A DNA stretch of 64,000 bases from RGIG6919 sp045531905 (GCA_045531905.1 JAZSEY010000011.1:35494-99493), one strand, 5' to 3'. Shown: positions 32,673 to 42,732, counted from the first letter of the stretch. The notes: a model not told the origin generated them from the letters alone. Numbers and translations are program-made.

Positions 32673-35606
32673 ATGAATTACAATGAGCATGGAACAAAGA
32701 AGAAAAAGAAACTTCTTGTTTCACGAGCAAGTAAAAATAAACGAAAAGTATACGTATCTCTATATAAAGGTATTTTATGCGGTATCTTATTTGTTATTGC
32801 ATGCGGAATCGGAGTAGGATTCGGTGCAATCAAAGGAATACTTGATAATCTTCCGGACGTTACCGCAGACAATTTGATTCCACAGGGATTCCAAACTGTC
32901 ATTTACGACCAGAACGGAAAAGAGATTACAACACTCTCTGATTATGATTCCAATCGTATTTATGCAACTTATGATGAGATACCAGAGGATTACCGTAACT
33001 GTTTCGTTGCCATTGAGGATGAGCGTTTCTGGACGCACAATGGTATTGACGTACGTGGTATCGGTGGTGCTGCTGTTTCATTTTTAACAGGTGGTGCTGC
33101 CCGTGGTGCCAGTACCATTACACAGCAGTTGATTAAAAACCAGATTTACAATGTAGGTTTGAATGAAACTACCATCTTGCAGACAGTTGAACGTAAGATT
33201 CAGGAGCAGTACCTGGCAGTGGAACTGGAAAAAACCATGACCAAGGAAATCATTCTTGAGTACTACTTGAACACCATTTATTTAGGAAAAGGTGCCTATG
33301 GTGTACAGGCTGCTGCAGAACGTTATTTTGGTAAGGAAATGAAAGATTTAACAATCTCAGAATGTGCAGTTATCGCTGCTACTACTTCTAATCCTACCAC
33401 TTATGATCCGGTTGCTTATCCGGAGGAAAACATTAAGCGTAGAAAACTTGTCTTAGACAAGATGTTAGAGCTTGAATACATTTCACAGGATGAATATGAC
33501 ACTGCTGTGGCAGATGATGTATATCCTAGAATCAAGGATAACTATGAGTTAACAGAAGCAAACAAAAAGTACAACTCATACTTTGTAGATGCGGTTATTA
33601 ATGATTTAAAGAAAAAGTTTACCGAAGAGATGGGCTATTCAGAAACCCAGGCAAATAATGCCATCTACTCCGGTGGTCTTAGCATATACATCACACAGGA
33701 TGCTGCTATCCAAAAGATTTGTGATGACATTGTCAATGACGATGAAAACTATCCAAAGTCAACCAGCGTTGCCTTGGAGTATCTGTTAAGTTTATCCGGT
33801 CCTGATCCTGAAAACCCGGATGAAAAAATTGCATACAATTATGATAGCAATAATCTTTTAAAATATTTCAAAGAGATTACAGAAAACAGCAAGTATAACT
33901 TAATTTATTCCAGCGAAGAGACCGCACGTGCAGCTGCTGATGAGTTTAAAGAGGCTATGATTGCAAAGACTGGCGGAAAAGTAACCGGTGAGAAATTCAA
34001 AGTTACCATTCAACCACAGGCTTCCGTAGTCCTGATGGATCAACACTCCGGTCACGTAAAAGCAATTGTTGGTGGACGTGGTGAAAAAACAAGTAATCTT
34101 TCACTGAACAGAGCTACCATGTCAGAGAGACAACCTGGTTCTACATTTAAGGTATTAGCTGCATTTATTCCAGCCATGGATGCCGCAGGCATGGGACTTG
34201 GAACCTGTTATGAGGATGCTGAATACACCTATGGAAATGGACGTCCTGTTAAAAATTGGTATTCTGGTTATAGAGGTTGGTGCTCACTTAGAACAGCCAT
34301 CATGAATTCCATGAACATCATTGCAGTTAAAACAATTACGGATGTTGGCCCACAGGTTGCATTTGATTACCTGACAAACATGGGATTTACCACCTTAGTA
34401 GAATCCATGACAGCAAGTAACGGCGATATTATTTCTGATATTAACCAGTCTCTTGCACTTGGTGGTCTGACCAAGGGCGTGTATAATATCGAGCTCACTG
34501 CAGCCTATGCTGCTGTTGCCAATGGTGGTACTTATACAGAACCAATTCTTTATACAAAGGTATTAGACCATGATGGTAACATTTTGATTGATAATACGCC
34601 TGAAACAAAGCAGGTTATGAAAGAGACAACTGCTTGGATGGCCATCGATGCCATGAAGGACGTAATTACAAGTGGTACCGGTAAAAAATGTAGATTAAAA
34701 TCCGGTATGCCAGCCGCAGGTAAGACAGGTACAACATCTAACAACTATGACTTCTGGTTCTGCGGTTTTACACCATATTACACTTCATCTGTTTGGATGG
34801 GCTATGATGTAAATACAGAATTTAACAATGACCCTGCTTACCACAAAACTATGTGGGCTAAGATTATGAATGCTGTCATTGAACACGAAAATCAAAGTAC
34901 TGCTGTTGATTTTTCTAAACCAGGTGGCCTTATTTCCGTAACCGTTTGTAAAGAATCCGGTATGAAACCAATTAAAGGCGTTTGTGAAACTATGAGTGAT
35001 TACTTTGCAAAGGGAACCGCTCCGACAGAAACTTGTGATTTACACAAGCAGATGAAACTCTGTGCAGATTCTCATTTACCAGCTTCAGAGTATTGTCCAA
35101 ACGTAATTGAGTGTACTTACTCAGAGGATGAAGATGGTAATATTACAATTAACGAAACAGAGGAATTGGTTGAATTAGGCATTAAGTTAGAGCATAAACC
35201 AACCTTCCTTGAAAAAGTTTGTACAGAACACACAAAGGATTCCAAGTATGTTATTACCGCATCCGTTATTGGTGTGGGTGGTAGCATTTCGCCAAGCCAG
35301 ACAGTGGGTATTGGAGAAAAGGTAACTATCAAGATTACCCCTGATCCAGGATATAAGGTCAAAGATGTTAAGGTTGATGGAGAAAGTGTAGGCGCTGTAA
35401 CCAAGTATACCTTTAAGAAGGTTTCTCAGGATCATACGATTACAGCCAGCTTTAAGGCGGATCCAAATTATGTACCTCCTGATGAAGATACAACTGAGGC
35501 TTCCACAGAGGCAACTACTGAAACTCCGACAGAGACTCCAACGGATTCTCCTTTCGTATCATCTATCTATGACTTCTTCAAAAAGTTAATAACTTTTAAC
35601 TTCTAA
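32673..35606 (+). CDS. Class A penicillin-binding protein with InlB-like C-terminal repeat
   Basis: 977 residues from the ATG at 32673, 8 bases after AAAGGAGG. A basic cytoplasmic tail and one membrane helix (about 30-55) precede the glycosyltransferase domain, with the catalytic Glu in AIEDERFW (near 114). The transpeptidase has SxxK as STFK (near 489), SMN and KTG in AGKTGTTSN (near 683). Beyond the catalytic part are a Cys-containing segment, a domain resembling divergent InlB B-repeats (VGGSISPSQTVGIGEKVTI... and DHTITASF), and a Thr/Glu/Pro-rich tail. It polymerises and cross-links peptidoglycan. The added domains are not part of the core family. Confidence 0.93.
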   Translation: MNYNEHGTKKKKKLLVSRASKNKRKVYVSLYKGILCGILFVIACGIGVGFGAIKGILDNLPDVTADNLIPQGFQTVIYDQNGKEITTLSDYDSNRIYATYDEIPEDYRNCFVAIEDERFWTHNGIDVRGIGGAAVSFLTGGAARGASTITQQLIKNQIYNVGLNETTILQTVERKIQEQYLAVELEKTMTKEIILEYYLNTIYLGKGAYGVQAAAERYFGKEMKDLTISECAVIAATTSNPTTYDPVAYPEENIKRRKLVLDKMLELEYISQDEYDTAVADDVYPRIKDNYELTEANKKYNSYFVDAVINDLKKKFTEEMGYSETQANNAIYSGGLSIYITQDAAIQKICDDIVNDDENYPKSTSVALEYLLSLSGPDPENPDEKIAYNYDSNNLLKYFKEITENSKYNLIYSSEETARAAADEFKEAMIAKTGGKVTGEKFKVTIQPQASVVLMDQHSGHVKAIVGGRGEKTSNLSLNRATMSERQPGSTFKVLAAFIPAMDAAGMGLGTCYEDAEYTYGNGRPVKNWYSGYRGWCSLRTAIMNSMNIIAVKTITDVGPQVAFDYLTNMGFTTLVESMTASNGDIISDINQSLALGGLTKGVYNIELTAAYAAVANGGTYTEPILYTKVLDHDGNILIDNTPETKQVMKETTAWMAIDAMKDVITSGTGKKCRLKSGMPAAGKTGTTSNNYDFWFCGFTPYYTSSVWMGYDVNTEFNNDPAYHKTMWAKIMNAVIEHENQSTAVDFSKPGGLISVTVCKESGMKPIKGVCETMSDYFAKGTAPTETCDLHKQMKLCADSHLPASEYCPNVIECTYSEDEDGNITINETEELVELGIKLEHKPTFLEKVCTEHTKDSKYVITASVIGVGGSISPSQTVGIGEKVTIKITPDPGYKVKDVKVDGESVGAVTKYTFKKVSQDHTITASFKADPNYVPPDEDTTEASTEATTETPTETPTDSPFVSSIYDFFKKLITFNF

Positions 35607-35613
35607 TGACAAA

Positions 35614-35655
35614 GAAGGGTACGCTTAAATGGTAATACATTTAAGCGTACCCTTC
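35614..35655. terminator. Bidirectional terminator between pbp and spoVAE
   Basis: Perfect 18-bp stem (35614-35631 with 35638-35655), loop of 6 nt, serving two convergent genes. Confidence 0.92.
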
Positions 35656-35669
35656 TTCTTTCTCTTATC

Positions 35670-36026
35670 TTACTTTACCATTTTAGGCTGGAATATTAGG
35701 GATGCTATATAGGACAAGATCAATGCTGCACTGGTACCCACTGCTGCCATTTCAAATCCACCTCTAAATAGTCCAATAAATCCATATTGGTCCACTGCAT
35801 CTTTCACACCTTTCCATAGATTATATCCAAATCCTGATAGTGGTACAGAAGCACCACAGCCTGCCCATTCTAAAAATGGTTCATATACACCTATCGCTCC
35901 AAGTATTGCTCCGCTACAAACCAAAATCACCATAATTCTACCTGGCATCAATTTTGTTTTTTCCATTAAAATTTGAACAGCAACACATATCAAACCACCA
36001 ACGATAAAACTCTTAATATAATCCAT
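35670..36026 (-). CDS. spoVAE: Stage V sporulation protein AE
   Basis: 118 residues, about four membrane helices, with GAILGAIGVYEPFLEWAGCGASVPLSG and GGFEMAAVGTSAA in family-typical order, the SpoVAEb type. It is part of the SpoVA channel that loads dipicolinic acid into the spore and releases it on germination. It follows spoVAD by 9 bp in a two-gene unit that is separated from spoVAA-AB-AC by four unrelated genes. Confidence 0.93.
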   Translation of the reverse strand: MDYIKSFIVGGLICVAVQILMEKTKLMPGRIMVILVCSGAILGAIGVYEPFLEWAGCGASVPLSGFGYNLWKGVKDAVDQYGFIGLFRGGFEMAAVGTSAALILSYIASLIFQPKMVK

Positions 36027-36035
36027 ACAAACCTC

Positions 36036-37046
36036 CTACTCTGCATGTTCTATCACAACGCCATGAGAAATACCCGGAATCGTCTCACCTTCGTTAAAAC
36101 TCACTGTAGATAACAGTGCCCCGGTCGGCATAAATAATACACGTTTCCACTCTCCACTGACAATCTTAGGAAGAATATAGGCAGCCAGTGTCACTGCTGC
36201 ACATCCACAGCCCGAACCACCAGAATGGGTGTCCTGTCTTACATCATCATAAATCAACATACCACAATCAATATGCTGTTTTTGAATATCGTATCCATTT
36301 TCTTTTAATAGATTTAATAGAATTTCCTGTCCTACCTTTCCTAAATCCCCCGTAATGATGCGGTCGTAGTCCGTAGGCTTTCTGTTAAAGTCCTTCAAAT
36401 GCTGATAGATTAAATCTGCGGCAGCCGGTGCCATAACAGCCCCCATATTCATAGAATCACTAACACCATAGTCCACAATCTTTCCTGTGGTAATGCCCGT
36501 AATTTTCGCCTTGCTTTCTTGCGACGAAACAACAAATGCACCACACCCCGTTACAGTCCACGTAGCTGCTAGAGGACGCTGATTTCCGTACTCTAAAGGG
36601 AATCGAAATTGTTTCTCTGCACTACCAAAATGACTGGAAGCCACCGCCAATGTATGGTCTGCGTAACCAGCCGATATCATAATTGCCGCCAAGCCAAGAG
36701 CCTCTCCTGCCGTGGAACACGCACCATACAAACCAAATAAAGGTACATGCAAGTCTTTTAAGCCAAATGTAGTTGCAATTAATTGTCCCAACAAATCACC
36801 AGAAAACACATATCGAATATCCTCTAAAGAGAGTCTCGCCTTCCTCACTGCCAGTTCTGAAGCTTGTTTTACCATTTCACTCTCGCCCTTTTCCCAGGAA
36901 TCCTGCCCTACAGTTGCATCTTCCACCGCAATATCAAACAACTCCCCCAAGGGACCGTCACATTCCTTAGGTCCTGCTATGGATGCACTACTTAGAATAT
37001 ATACATCTTTATCAAAAGCAATGCTTTGCTTTCCACATTTTCCCAT
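36036..37046 (-). CDS. spoVAD: Stage V sporulation protein AD
   Basis: 336 residues with a thiolase-like fold, with YGACSTAGEALGLAA at the pseudo-active Cys region and DTHSGGSGCGCAA near the C-terminus. SpoVAD binds dipicolinic acid and works with SpoVAC/AE on the spore inner membrane. It is separated from spoVAC by two bPH2 genes, degV and dus, and a terminator lies just upstream, so it needs its own promoter within 37047-37100; no sigma-G consensus was read with confidence. Confidence 0.95.
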   Translation of the reverse strand: MGKCGKQSIAFDKDVYILSSASIAGPKECDGPLGELFDIAVEDATVGQDSWEKGESEMVKQASELAVRKARLSLEDIRYVFSGDLLGQLIATTFGLKDLHVPLFGLYGACSTAGEALGLAAIMISAGYADHTLAVASSHFGSAEKQFRFPLEYGNQRPLAATWTVTGCGAFVVSSQESKAKITGITTGKIVDYGVSDSMNMGAVMAPAAADLIYQHLKDFNRKPTDYDRIITGDLGKVGQEILLNLLKENGYDIQKQHIDCGMLIYDDVRQDTHSGGSGCGCAAVTLAAYILPKIVSGEWKRVLFMPTGALLSTVSFNEGETIPGISHGVVIEHAE

Positions 37047-37103
37047 ACGATACTCCTTCCTACTATTTCAAACAATTATAGATAGCATTAGTATTCGATT
37101 ATG

Positions 37104-37165
37104 GAAAAAAAATATACAGCCACTTAACAATGTCTTATCAAAACGACATTATCAAATGACTGTAT
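37104..37165 (-). terminator. Terminator after dus
   Basis: Outer stem ATACAG (37114-37119) with CTGTAT (37160-37165), inner AATGTC (37129-37134) with GACATT (37145-37150), then a run of eight T on the minus strand. Confidence 0.75.
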
Positions 37166-37167
37166 TC

Positions 37168-38154
37168 TTATAACAAAATATTGGGTTTGTAGGAATGACT
37201 TCCATGAAAAGCATCATTTCGAAGCATATTCGACACAACAATCTGATATTCTGACTTTGTGCCCGCTTTTCGTATCTTACGCATATATGTTTTGGGGTCA
37301 TCAAACATACATATCCAATAATTCCACAATTCCTTCATCTTAAACAACAGATTGCGGTCTCCAGACATTTCCACTGCATATGCCTCCAACAGAGTATCAT
37401 GAAACGCAGAAAACTCATCCACTGTCATATCATTATCACCCAGGAGTTTACGAAACAATGCCGGATTCGCCAAAGCACCTCTTCCTATCATCAGTTTATC
37501 AACCTTTGGGAATTGTTGCACAAACTTTTCGTAATCCTCAACAGAAAAAATATCTCCATTATAGCATACAGGCATCTTTGCAACTTCCAATGCATAAGCA
37601 AAACTATCTAAATCTGGATGATTACCATAATAATCCGTTCGCAACCGTGGATGAATGATTAACTCCGTAAATGGAAATTGATTAAATACACGCATTAAGG
37701 ATTCAAATTCATCGCTGGTTTCTAATCCGATTCTGGTTTTCACAGATATTTTTGATGATTGTCCTGCAAATACCTCATCAAAAAATGCCTCTAGTCGATA
37801 AGTATCTTCCAGAAAGCCTGCTCCCTTATGCTTAGCTACTACCGTTCCCGACGGACAGCCCAAATTCAGATTCACTTCGTCATAGCCTAGTTCCTTCAAA
37901 TGATTGGCCGTACGAATAAAACAAGTAGCATCGTTTGTTAGAATCTGTGGTATCAGGATAATATTCTGATTATGCTCCGGATTTACATCCTTCTGTTCTT
38001 TTGTGGTTAATTTTTTATGATTGCCTGGGGAAATAAAAGGCGAAAAAAACTTGTCCACGCACCTTTCGGTTCCCACACTATCAAAATAATTATGAAAGGC
38101 GTTCCGGTATATGTATCCCGTCACGCCCTCTAATGGTGCAAAATATAATTCCAT
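37168..38154 (-). CDS. tRNA-dihydrouridine synthase family protein
   Basis: 328 residues, FMN-binding TIM barrel. Catalytic Cys in NLGCPSGTVVAKHKGAGFL, and ELIIHPRLRTDYYG. It reduces uridines in the D-loop of tRNA using NADPH. It follows degV by 4 bp. Which uridines are modified cannot be told; the protein belongs to the bacterial Dus group but not clearly DusB of the usual nifR3 context. Confidence 0.9.
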   Translation of the reverse strand: MELYFAPLEGVTGYIYRNAFHNYFDSVGTERCVDKFFSPFISPGNHKKLTTKEQKDVNPEHNQNIILIPQILTNDATCFIRTANHLKELGYDEVNLNLGCPSGTVVAKHKGAGFLEDTYRLEAFFDEVFAGQSSKISVKTRIGLETSDEFESLMRVFNQFPFTELIIHPRLRTDYYGNHPDLDSFAYALEVAKMPVCYNGDIFSVEDYEKFVQQFPKVDKLMIGRGALANPALFRKLLGDNDMTVDEFSAFHDTLLEAYAVEMSGDRNLLFKMKELWNYWICMFDDPKTYMRKIRKAGTKSEYQIVVSNMLRNDAFHGSHSYKPNILL

Positions 38155-38158
38155 AACT

Positions 38159-39028
38159 TTACTTCACTTCAAAAATAGAACCAACAACTACAGGACCGGC
38201 ATTTGCTGCAATAACAGCACCAATCTGGAAGAATCTGTCAGGACCATATCCAATCGCCTCTGTCAATTTCTCTGCCAGCATCTCTGCCTTATCAATCTGA
38301 CTACCATACACAACCTGATAAGCAGTTCCCGGTTTCATATCCTTTAAGGTTTCCTCGATGATTTTTGTAATCATCTTATTCTCACCACGACACTTGGTGG
38401 CGGTCACAATCTCATTATCTGCAATTTTCATAATTGGCTTAATATTCAACTTGTCACCAACAAAGGCTGCCGCTGATGGAATTCTTCCTGACTTTGCCGC
38501 ATACTTTAAGCCATACATACCAAAATAAATACGACGCTTAGGCAATGTCTCTTTCAAATAAGCACAAATCTCTTCGGCTGTCTTGCCTTCCTCCACCATA
38601 TCAGCTGCCATCATAGCTGGATAGCCGTAAAGTCCTGTGTAGCCAATTCCATCAAATATATGAATGCGGAAAGACTCCTTCTGTTCCGGATGATCCTCAA
38701 AGTAATTATCTCTCGCCATAATAGCATTGGAATAAGTTGCAGAGCCCTTTGCATTAATCAATATTAAAATGATATCCTCATAACCAGCTGCCTGCTCTTC
38801 TTTATATATTTCTTCAAACTCAAATGGTGTTACCTGAGAGGTCTTCGGAATCTCATCAGGATTCTCCTCCATCAGTTTGTAAAAGCCTTCATTATCAAAA
38901 TCCACACGGCTTGTATATGATTTATCTCCTAACATCAACTGAAATGGAATCACTCTAATGTTCAATTCCTGCTCATCTTTTTCTGTAATATCACTGGCAG
39001 AGTCTGTAATAATATGTATCTTACTCAT
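38159..39028 (-). CDS. DegV family protein
   Basis: 289 residues. DSASDIT at the N-terminus and AKSGRIPSAAAFVGDKLNIKPI, the family fatty-acid-binding stretch. DegV/FakB proteins bind fatty acids for phosphorylation by FakA; no FakA is nearby. GGAGGC precedes the ATG. It is first of the degV-dus unit, with a TTGTAA-17-TATAAT promoter overlapping the preceding stop codon. Confidence 0.92.
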   Translation of the reverse strand: MSKIHIITDSASDITEKDEQELNIRVIPFQLMLGDKSYTSRVDFDNEGFYKLMEENPDEIPKTSQVTPFEFEEIYKEEQAAGYEDIILILINAKGSATYSNAIMARDNYFEDHPEQKESFRIHIFDGIGYTGLYGYPAMMAADMVEEGKTAEEICAYLKETLPKRRIYFGMYGLKYAAKSGRIPSAAAFVGDKLNIKPIMKIADNEIVTATKCRGENKMITKIIEETLKDMKPGTAYQVVYGSQIDKAEMLAEKLTEAIGYGPDRFFQIGAVIAANAGPVVVGSIFEVK

Positions 39029-39069
39029 ACTAGCCTCCTGTATTCATCAAAATAATGTATTCTTTGGGT

Positions 39070-39098
39070 ATTATAACGCATTTATATGTTGATTACAA
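39070..39098 (-). promoter_or_regulatory. Promoter of degV-dus
   Basis: TTGTAA (39098-39093), 17-bp spacer, TATAAT (39075-39070). The -35 overlaps the stop codon of the bPH2 gene. Confidence 0.7.
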
Positions 39099-40664
39099 TT
39101 TATTTTTATTTCCATAATTGTCTCTATAAGCCAGTTCAAGGGCTTCCAACTCTTCCTTGTGAAAGGAACCAAAACCGTGAATGCTATTGATAACACTGGC
39201 CAATATAGAAACAGAACCATGTTGTACTCCTATCATTTTCTCAAAAGGCCCTTGTGAAAACTGGATATATTGGATCTTTGACAACGGGATTGTTGCAACC
39301 GTTTTCGCAAAAGCACCATTGCAAATAATGACATCGGTATCTCTTACCAGTATACCATCTGTTTTGTAATCCAAATAACATTGCAAATAAAAGAAAAACA
39401 GCAAAAATAGTATAATCGCAGTTTTAATCGTAATAAACATAGTGGCATCCACACCTTCTGGCACACCAATCAAATAGGTTACAAGCCAGGTGATAATCCC
39501 AATCCATATTGTACTTTTTGCCAAATCAATGCCAAATACCGATGCAGGTTGTTTCTTTAACAGCGATAACTCCGGCATTTCAAACTCTGGTAACAGAATT
39601 GCCATCTGTTCACGAAGTACAGGTTCTGTCCCCATTAATAAAATCGGCATACCAGTTGCATCCTCATCTTCACCACCTACATTAATTACCTTCACGGAAT
39701 ACATATGGGCTATACGGCTAAACACGGTTGCCTGCATAACCACTGCATTAATACGATGAACCGGAACTGCAAATTTCTTTTTCTTAAGCAAGCCACTACT
39801 CACATAGATTTTGTCCTGGCTTCGTTTTGCGCGAAAATTCCAGTTTAGCATCCCCTTCTTGATAATAGCAACGATACCAGAACCCGCCGTTATGACTAAA
39901 ATCGCAATGGTTTCCCAGGTATCGGAAAACGTTTTGCCCGAAGCACTTGTCTCTATACCATACCACACTGCAGCAATCAAACAGCCTAAAATCAAAAGCA
40001 ATTGAAAAATAGTTAATTCTAGCAGTGTATTCTTCAAAACCTGTTTGTTTGTATAAGCAACATCATAGTTTGCTACACTGTCATTTTCCATAATGTCAAA
40101 GGCTTCCACGGCATTGTCACTAGTTGTATTCTCCACATCTGCTTCTAGAGATTCTGAAGATTCCCCTTTTGCCTCTTGCATCATCTCCATAATCAAATTC
40201 TTGACTGCATATGCCTTATCCTTTTTCAGAACAATTTCTACATCCGTTTCATCAGCAGTAGAATATGTATCTGTATCTAACTTGAGCTTATAAGTGTCCA
40301 TTAACATTTCAAACAAATTCTGCTCTAAGTTAATATTAGAAATATTCGTAACCGCAATGGTATGTACCACTTTATTCATGGTATCACGTTCCAAAATTAC
40401 AGTTCCATCCTTCACGGTGATGGTAGTCTTTCTCCAACGCAACCACAAAATAACAACGAGACCAATCAATAAGACTAAGATAACGCCTATCGTAAGCAGA
40501 ACATCTTTTAACTCACCCTGAGCAAGCAACTTCGGAAACTCTAGCAGTGCTTCTATATTATCCAGAAAAAAGACTACAATCACTGCGATGACAGCCCAAC
40601 TTTTTTCTATCACATAAGAGAAATGATTATGTTGTTTGATAATTACTTTCTCATCATCCATCAT
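39093..40664 (-). CDS. YdbT-like protein with three bPH2 domains
   Basis: 523 residues with paired membrane helices between three bacterial PH-like (bPH2) domains, as in B. subtilis YdbT. The YdbS/YdbT pair is known to affect cell-envelope stress resistance but its mechanism is unclear. The ATG overlaps the stop of the preceding gene by 4 bp, so the two are coupled. A promoter for degV begins at its stop codon. Its place inside the sporulation cluster is noted under findings. Confidence 0.88.
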   Translation of the reverse strand: MMDDEKVIIKQHNHFSYVIEKSWAVIAVIVVFFLDNIEALLEFPKLLAQGELKDVLLTIGVILVLLIGLVVILWLRWRKTTITVKDGTVILERDTMNKVVHTIAVTNISNINLEQNLFEMLMDTYKLKLDTDTYSTADETDVEIVLKKDKAYAVKNLIMEMMQEAKGESSESLEADVENTTSDNAVEAFDIMENDSVANYDVAYTNKQVLKNTLLELTIFQLLLILGCLIAAVWYGIETSASGKTFSDTWETIAILVITAGSGIVAIIKKGMLNWNFRAKRSQDKIYVSSGLLKKKKFAVPVHRINAVVMQATVFSRIAHMYSVKVINVGGEDEDATGMPILLMGTEPVLREQMAILLPEFEMPELSLLKKQPASVFGIDLAKSTIWIGIITWLVTYLIGVPEGVDATMFITIKTAIILFLLFFFYLQCYLDYKTDGILVRDTDVIICNGAFAKTVATIPLSKIQYIQFSQGPFEKMIGVQHGSVSILASVINSIHGFGSFHKEELEALELAYRDNYGNKNKL

Positions 40665-41146
40665 GCTTCCTCCTGTGCCTCTGTTTGGTTCTGTAATTTT
40701 TCTTCTGCCGCAACTTCATTAATCTTTGTTTTTAAACTCTCCGCAATCGTTTCTGCAACCTTTGTTTCCAAAAATCGAATCACTACCTCTCCGCCGGCGG
40801 TAGTTACCTTTACCTTGGACAAACCGAATATTCTGTCTATTGGTCCTGTGGACAAAGAAAGCTGATGCAATCGCTCTATTGGTACTATAAAACGATTCAC
40901 GAACAAAAAGCCTTCACACACATCGATATCTTCATCGGTAATACGATATTTGTATCTTCTATATCTCACAAATGGAGAACTCAAAGCCACCACCCAAATG
41001 AATAACACTATTATAATCAATAAAAGAAGTTTTCCTTGCAACCATTCCTGATACGCAAACACAGCCCCCACAGTCAAAATAATAGCCCAAATCAATGCAT
41101 TCACGAGCATACATCCGATTGCTTTTTTGTTTAGTTTCTCATACAT
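40661..41146 (-). CDS. YdbS-like protein with one bPH2 domain
   Basis: 161 residues. Two N-terminal membrane helices (about 10-55) are followed by one bPH2 domain with YRITDEDIDVCEGFLFVNRFIVPIERLHQLS. Partner of the YdbT-like gene, with a 4-bp overlap. A -10 TATAAT (41167-41162) is close to the ribosome site, suggesting a very short leader. A terminator of spoVAC lies immediately upstream. Confidence 0.85.
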   Translation of the reverse strand: MYEKLNKKAIGCMLVNALIWAIILTVGAVFAYQEWLQGKLLLLIIIVLFIWVVALSSPFVRYRRYKYRITDEDIDVCEGFLFVNRFIVPIERLHQLSLSTGPIDRIFGLSKVKVTTAGGEVVIRFLETKVAETIAESLKTKINEVAAEEKLQNQTEAQEEA

Positions 41147-41184
41147 AATACAAGCCTCCCCATTATATTCTCACAGGATAATAC

Positions 41185-41211
41185 AGAAAAAGGAGTGGTC
41201 TACGCCACTCC
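41185..41211 (-). terminator. Terminator at the end of spoVAC
   Basis: Stem GGAGTGG (41192-41198) with CCACTCC (41205-41211), loop 6 nt, followed by a T-run (41191-41187). It overlaps the spoVAC stop codon, closing the spoIIA-spoVAA-AB-AC unit. Confidence 0.85.
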
Positions 41212-41661
41212 AAATACCTGCATTAACCAATATATAAATCCTAACACAAAGGAACAGAAAATACCATACAAAATCACCGGACCTGCAATCGTAAAACATT
41301 TTACACCAATACCAAAGACCTGACCTTCCTTCTGAAATTCGATACAGGGAGACGCCACCCCGTTAGCAAAACCGGTAATGGGCACCAAGGCTCCTGCACC
41401 ACCCCATTTTGCAATTTTCCGATAGCAATTAACCCCCGTCAAAATTACACTGCTTAATACTAAAATCAAAGCAACATAACTGGCTGTATCTGCTTCATTG
41501 AATTGAAATTGCTCAGAAAGAAAATTGCTTAAAAATTGACCAATCGTGCAAATAATACCACCACATATGAAAGCATTGATACTATTTTTGAAACAACTAT
41601 GCTTTGGCGTAATTTCTTCCACATACGCATTATACGCTGCCTTCGTAGGTTCTTTTTTCAT
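41200..41661 (-). CDS. spoVAC: Stage V sporulation protein AC
   Basis: 153 residues, about four membrane helices. KKAYVEEITPKHS-like start followed by GGIICTIGQFL and WGGAGALVPITGFANGVASPCIEFQKEG match SpoVAC. It is thought to be the mechanosensitive part of the dipicolinic acid channel. Last gene before the terminator, so spoVAD is not in the same primary transcript. Confidence 0.94.
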   Translation of the reverse strand: MKKEPTKAAYNAYVEEITPKHSCFKNSINAFICGGIICTIGQFLSNFLSEQFQFNEADTASYVALILVLSSVILTGVNCYRKIAKWGGAGALVPITGFANGVASPCIEFQKEGQVFGIGVKCFTIAGPVILYGIFCSFVLGFIYWLMQVFGVA

Positions 41662-41678
41662 ATCTTCATATCCTTTCT

Positions 41679-42116
41679 TTATTGTAACTGATAAAACAGA
41701 ATCAGACTACCAACACATCTGCCAAGTGCAGCAGCCATCAAGATATAGGGCATGCCATGTCTAAGCCCTGTCCTCCTAGATATAATAGGAAAAACCTGTA
41801 AGGTTTCCTCTAAGGCTCCGGCCAAGCACCCGGTAAACATGCCTCCAAAAAATGTAAATATCGATAATCCAAACTCTTCTAACGGTAGTGTTGGCGAGAA
41901 CAAATACAAAGCATTTCCCACCCAAATGCCAAGGATGGTAATGCCTTCCATCCCATATACCAGTTTGCTCATGTCCTGTGTTTTTACAAACAAATGCTCA
42001 TGTCTTAAGAGTGCTGGCAAAATGCCAATTAATGCGATGAAGGCTGCGTATGCACCGGCTACTGAAATTCCGGCAGCAAACGTACAAAACAAAAGAAATA
42101 GATATCTAATCCACAT
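41679..42116 (-). CDS. spoVAB: Stage V sporulation protein AB
   Basis: 145 residues with about four membrane helices, matching SpoVAB in GISVAGAYAAFIALIGILPAL and GGMFTGCLAGALEETLQVFPI. It acts in the SpoVA complex of the forespore. It overlaps spoVAA by 11 bp, so translation is coupled. Confidence 0.9.
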   Translation of the reverse strand: MWIRYLFLLFCTFAAGISVAGAYAAFIALIGILPALLRHEHLFVKTQDMSKLVYGMEGITILGIWVGNALYLFSPTLPLEEFGLSIFTFFGGMFTGCLAGALEETLQVFPIISRRTGLRHGMPYILMAAALGRCVGSLILFYQLQ

Positions 42117-42732
42117 CCCTCATTTCTCCTTTTCTAGATGCATCCAATAAGACTGCATCATTCACATCTCGCTCATACATTCGCATTTGTACCTGCAATG
42201 GTGTGGGTTCCTTATTTTTCTTACCAAAAAATCCATGGTTGAAAAACAACATCATACCAAATAGTAAACCCACAGAATATGCAATCATTGCAACATATGG
42301 TTTCCCTGACTTTTTTCCCACAAACAAATCCTGTACAGAAACTAACAAGCCATAGATATCCGCATCTGTATTAAAACTCATAATTGAAAATGCAGCGCCA
42401 AAAAATACAACTGCCACTATCAATATAAAATATGCTATCTTGAAAGCAACTCTCTCTGGCGAACTATATTTGTAATAAATCACACATGCATCATTCCCTA
42501 ATAGTTCAATTGTGCTTTGCGGATATTGACTTTGAATCAATGCTACCAACAGCATGACTGACACGGCAATACTAGTTGTTCCACCTTTTGAAAACTCGTA
42601 AATTGGAATTTTTTTAACCTGTTCCTCAACTTTGTGATTGATACAATGAACCCTGGCTACTGTTCCCACAAACACGCCAGGTGACCTTACCGATTCACTT
42701 TGCTTCATCCATAAGTATATTGTTTCATCCAT
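42106..42732 (-). CDS. spoVAA: Stage V sporulation protein AA
   Basis: 208 residues. Cytoplasmic N-terminal part with MDETIYLWMKQSESVR, then two membrane helices (about 100-120 and 147-165). This fits SpoVAA. Its start overlaps the end of the 46-residue ORF by 8 bp. Confidence 0.88.
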   Translation of the reverse strand: MDETIYLWMKQSESVRSPGVFVGTVARVHCINHKVEEQVKKIPIYEFSKGGTTSIAVSVMLLVALIQSQYPQSTIELLGNDACVIYYKYSSPERVAFKIAYFILIVAVVFFGAAFSIMSFNTDADIYGLLVSVQDLFVGKKSGKPYVAMIAYSVGLLFGMMLFFNHGFFGKKNKEPTPLQVQMRMYERDVNDAVLLDASRKGEMRDVD

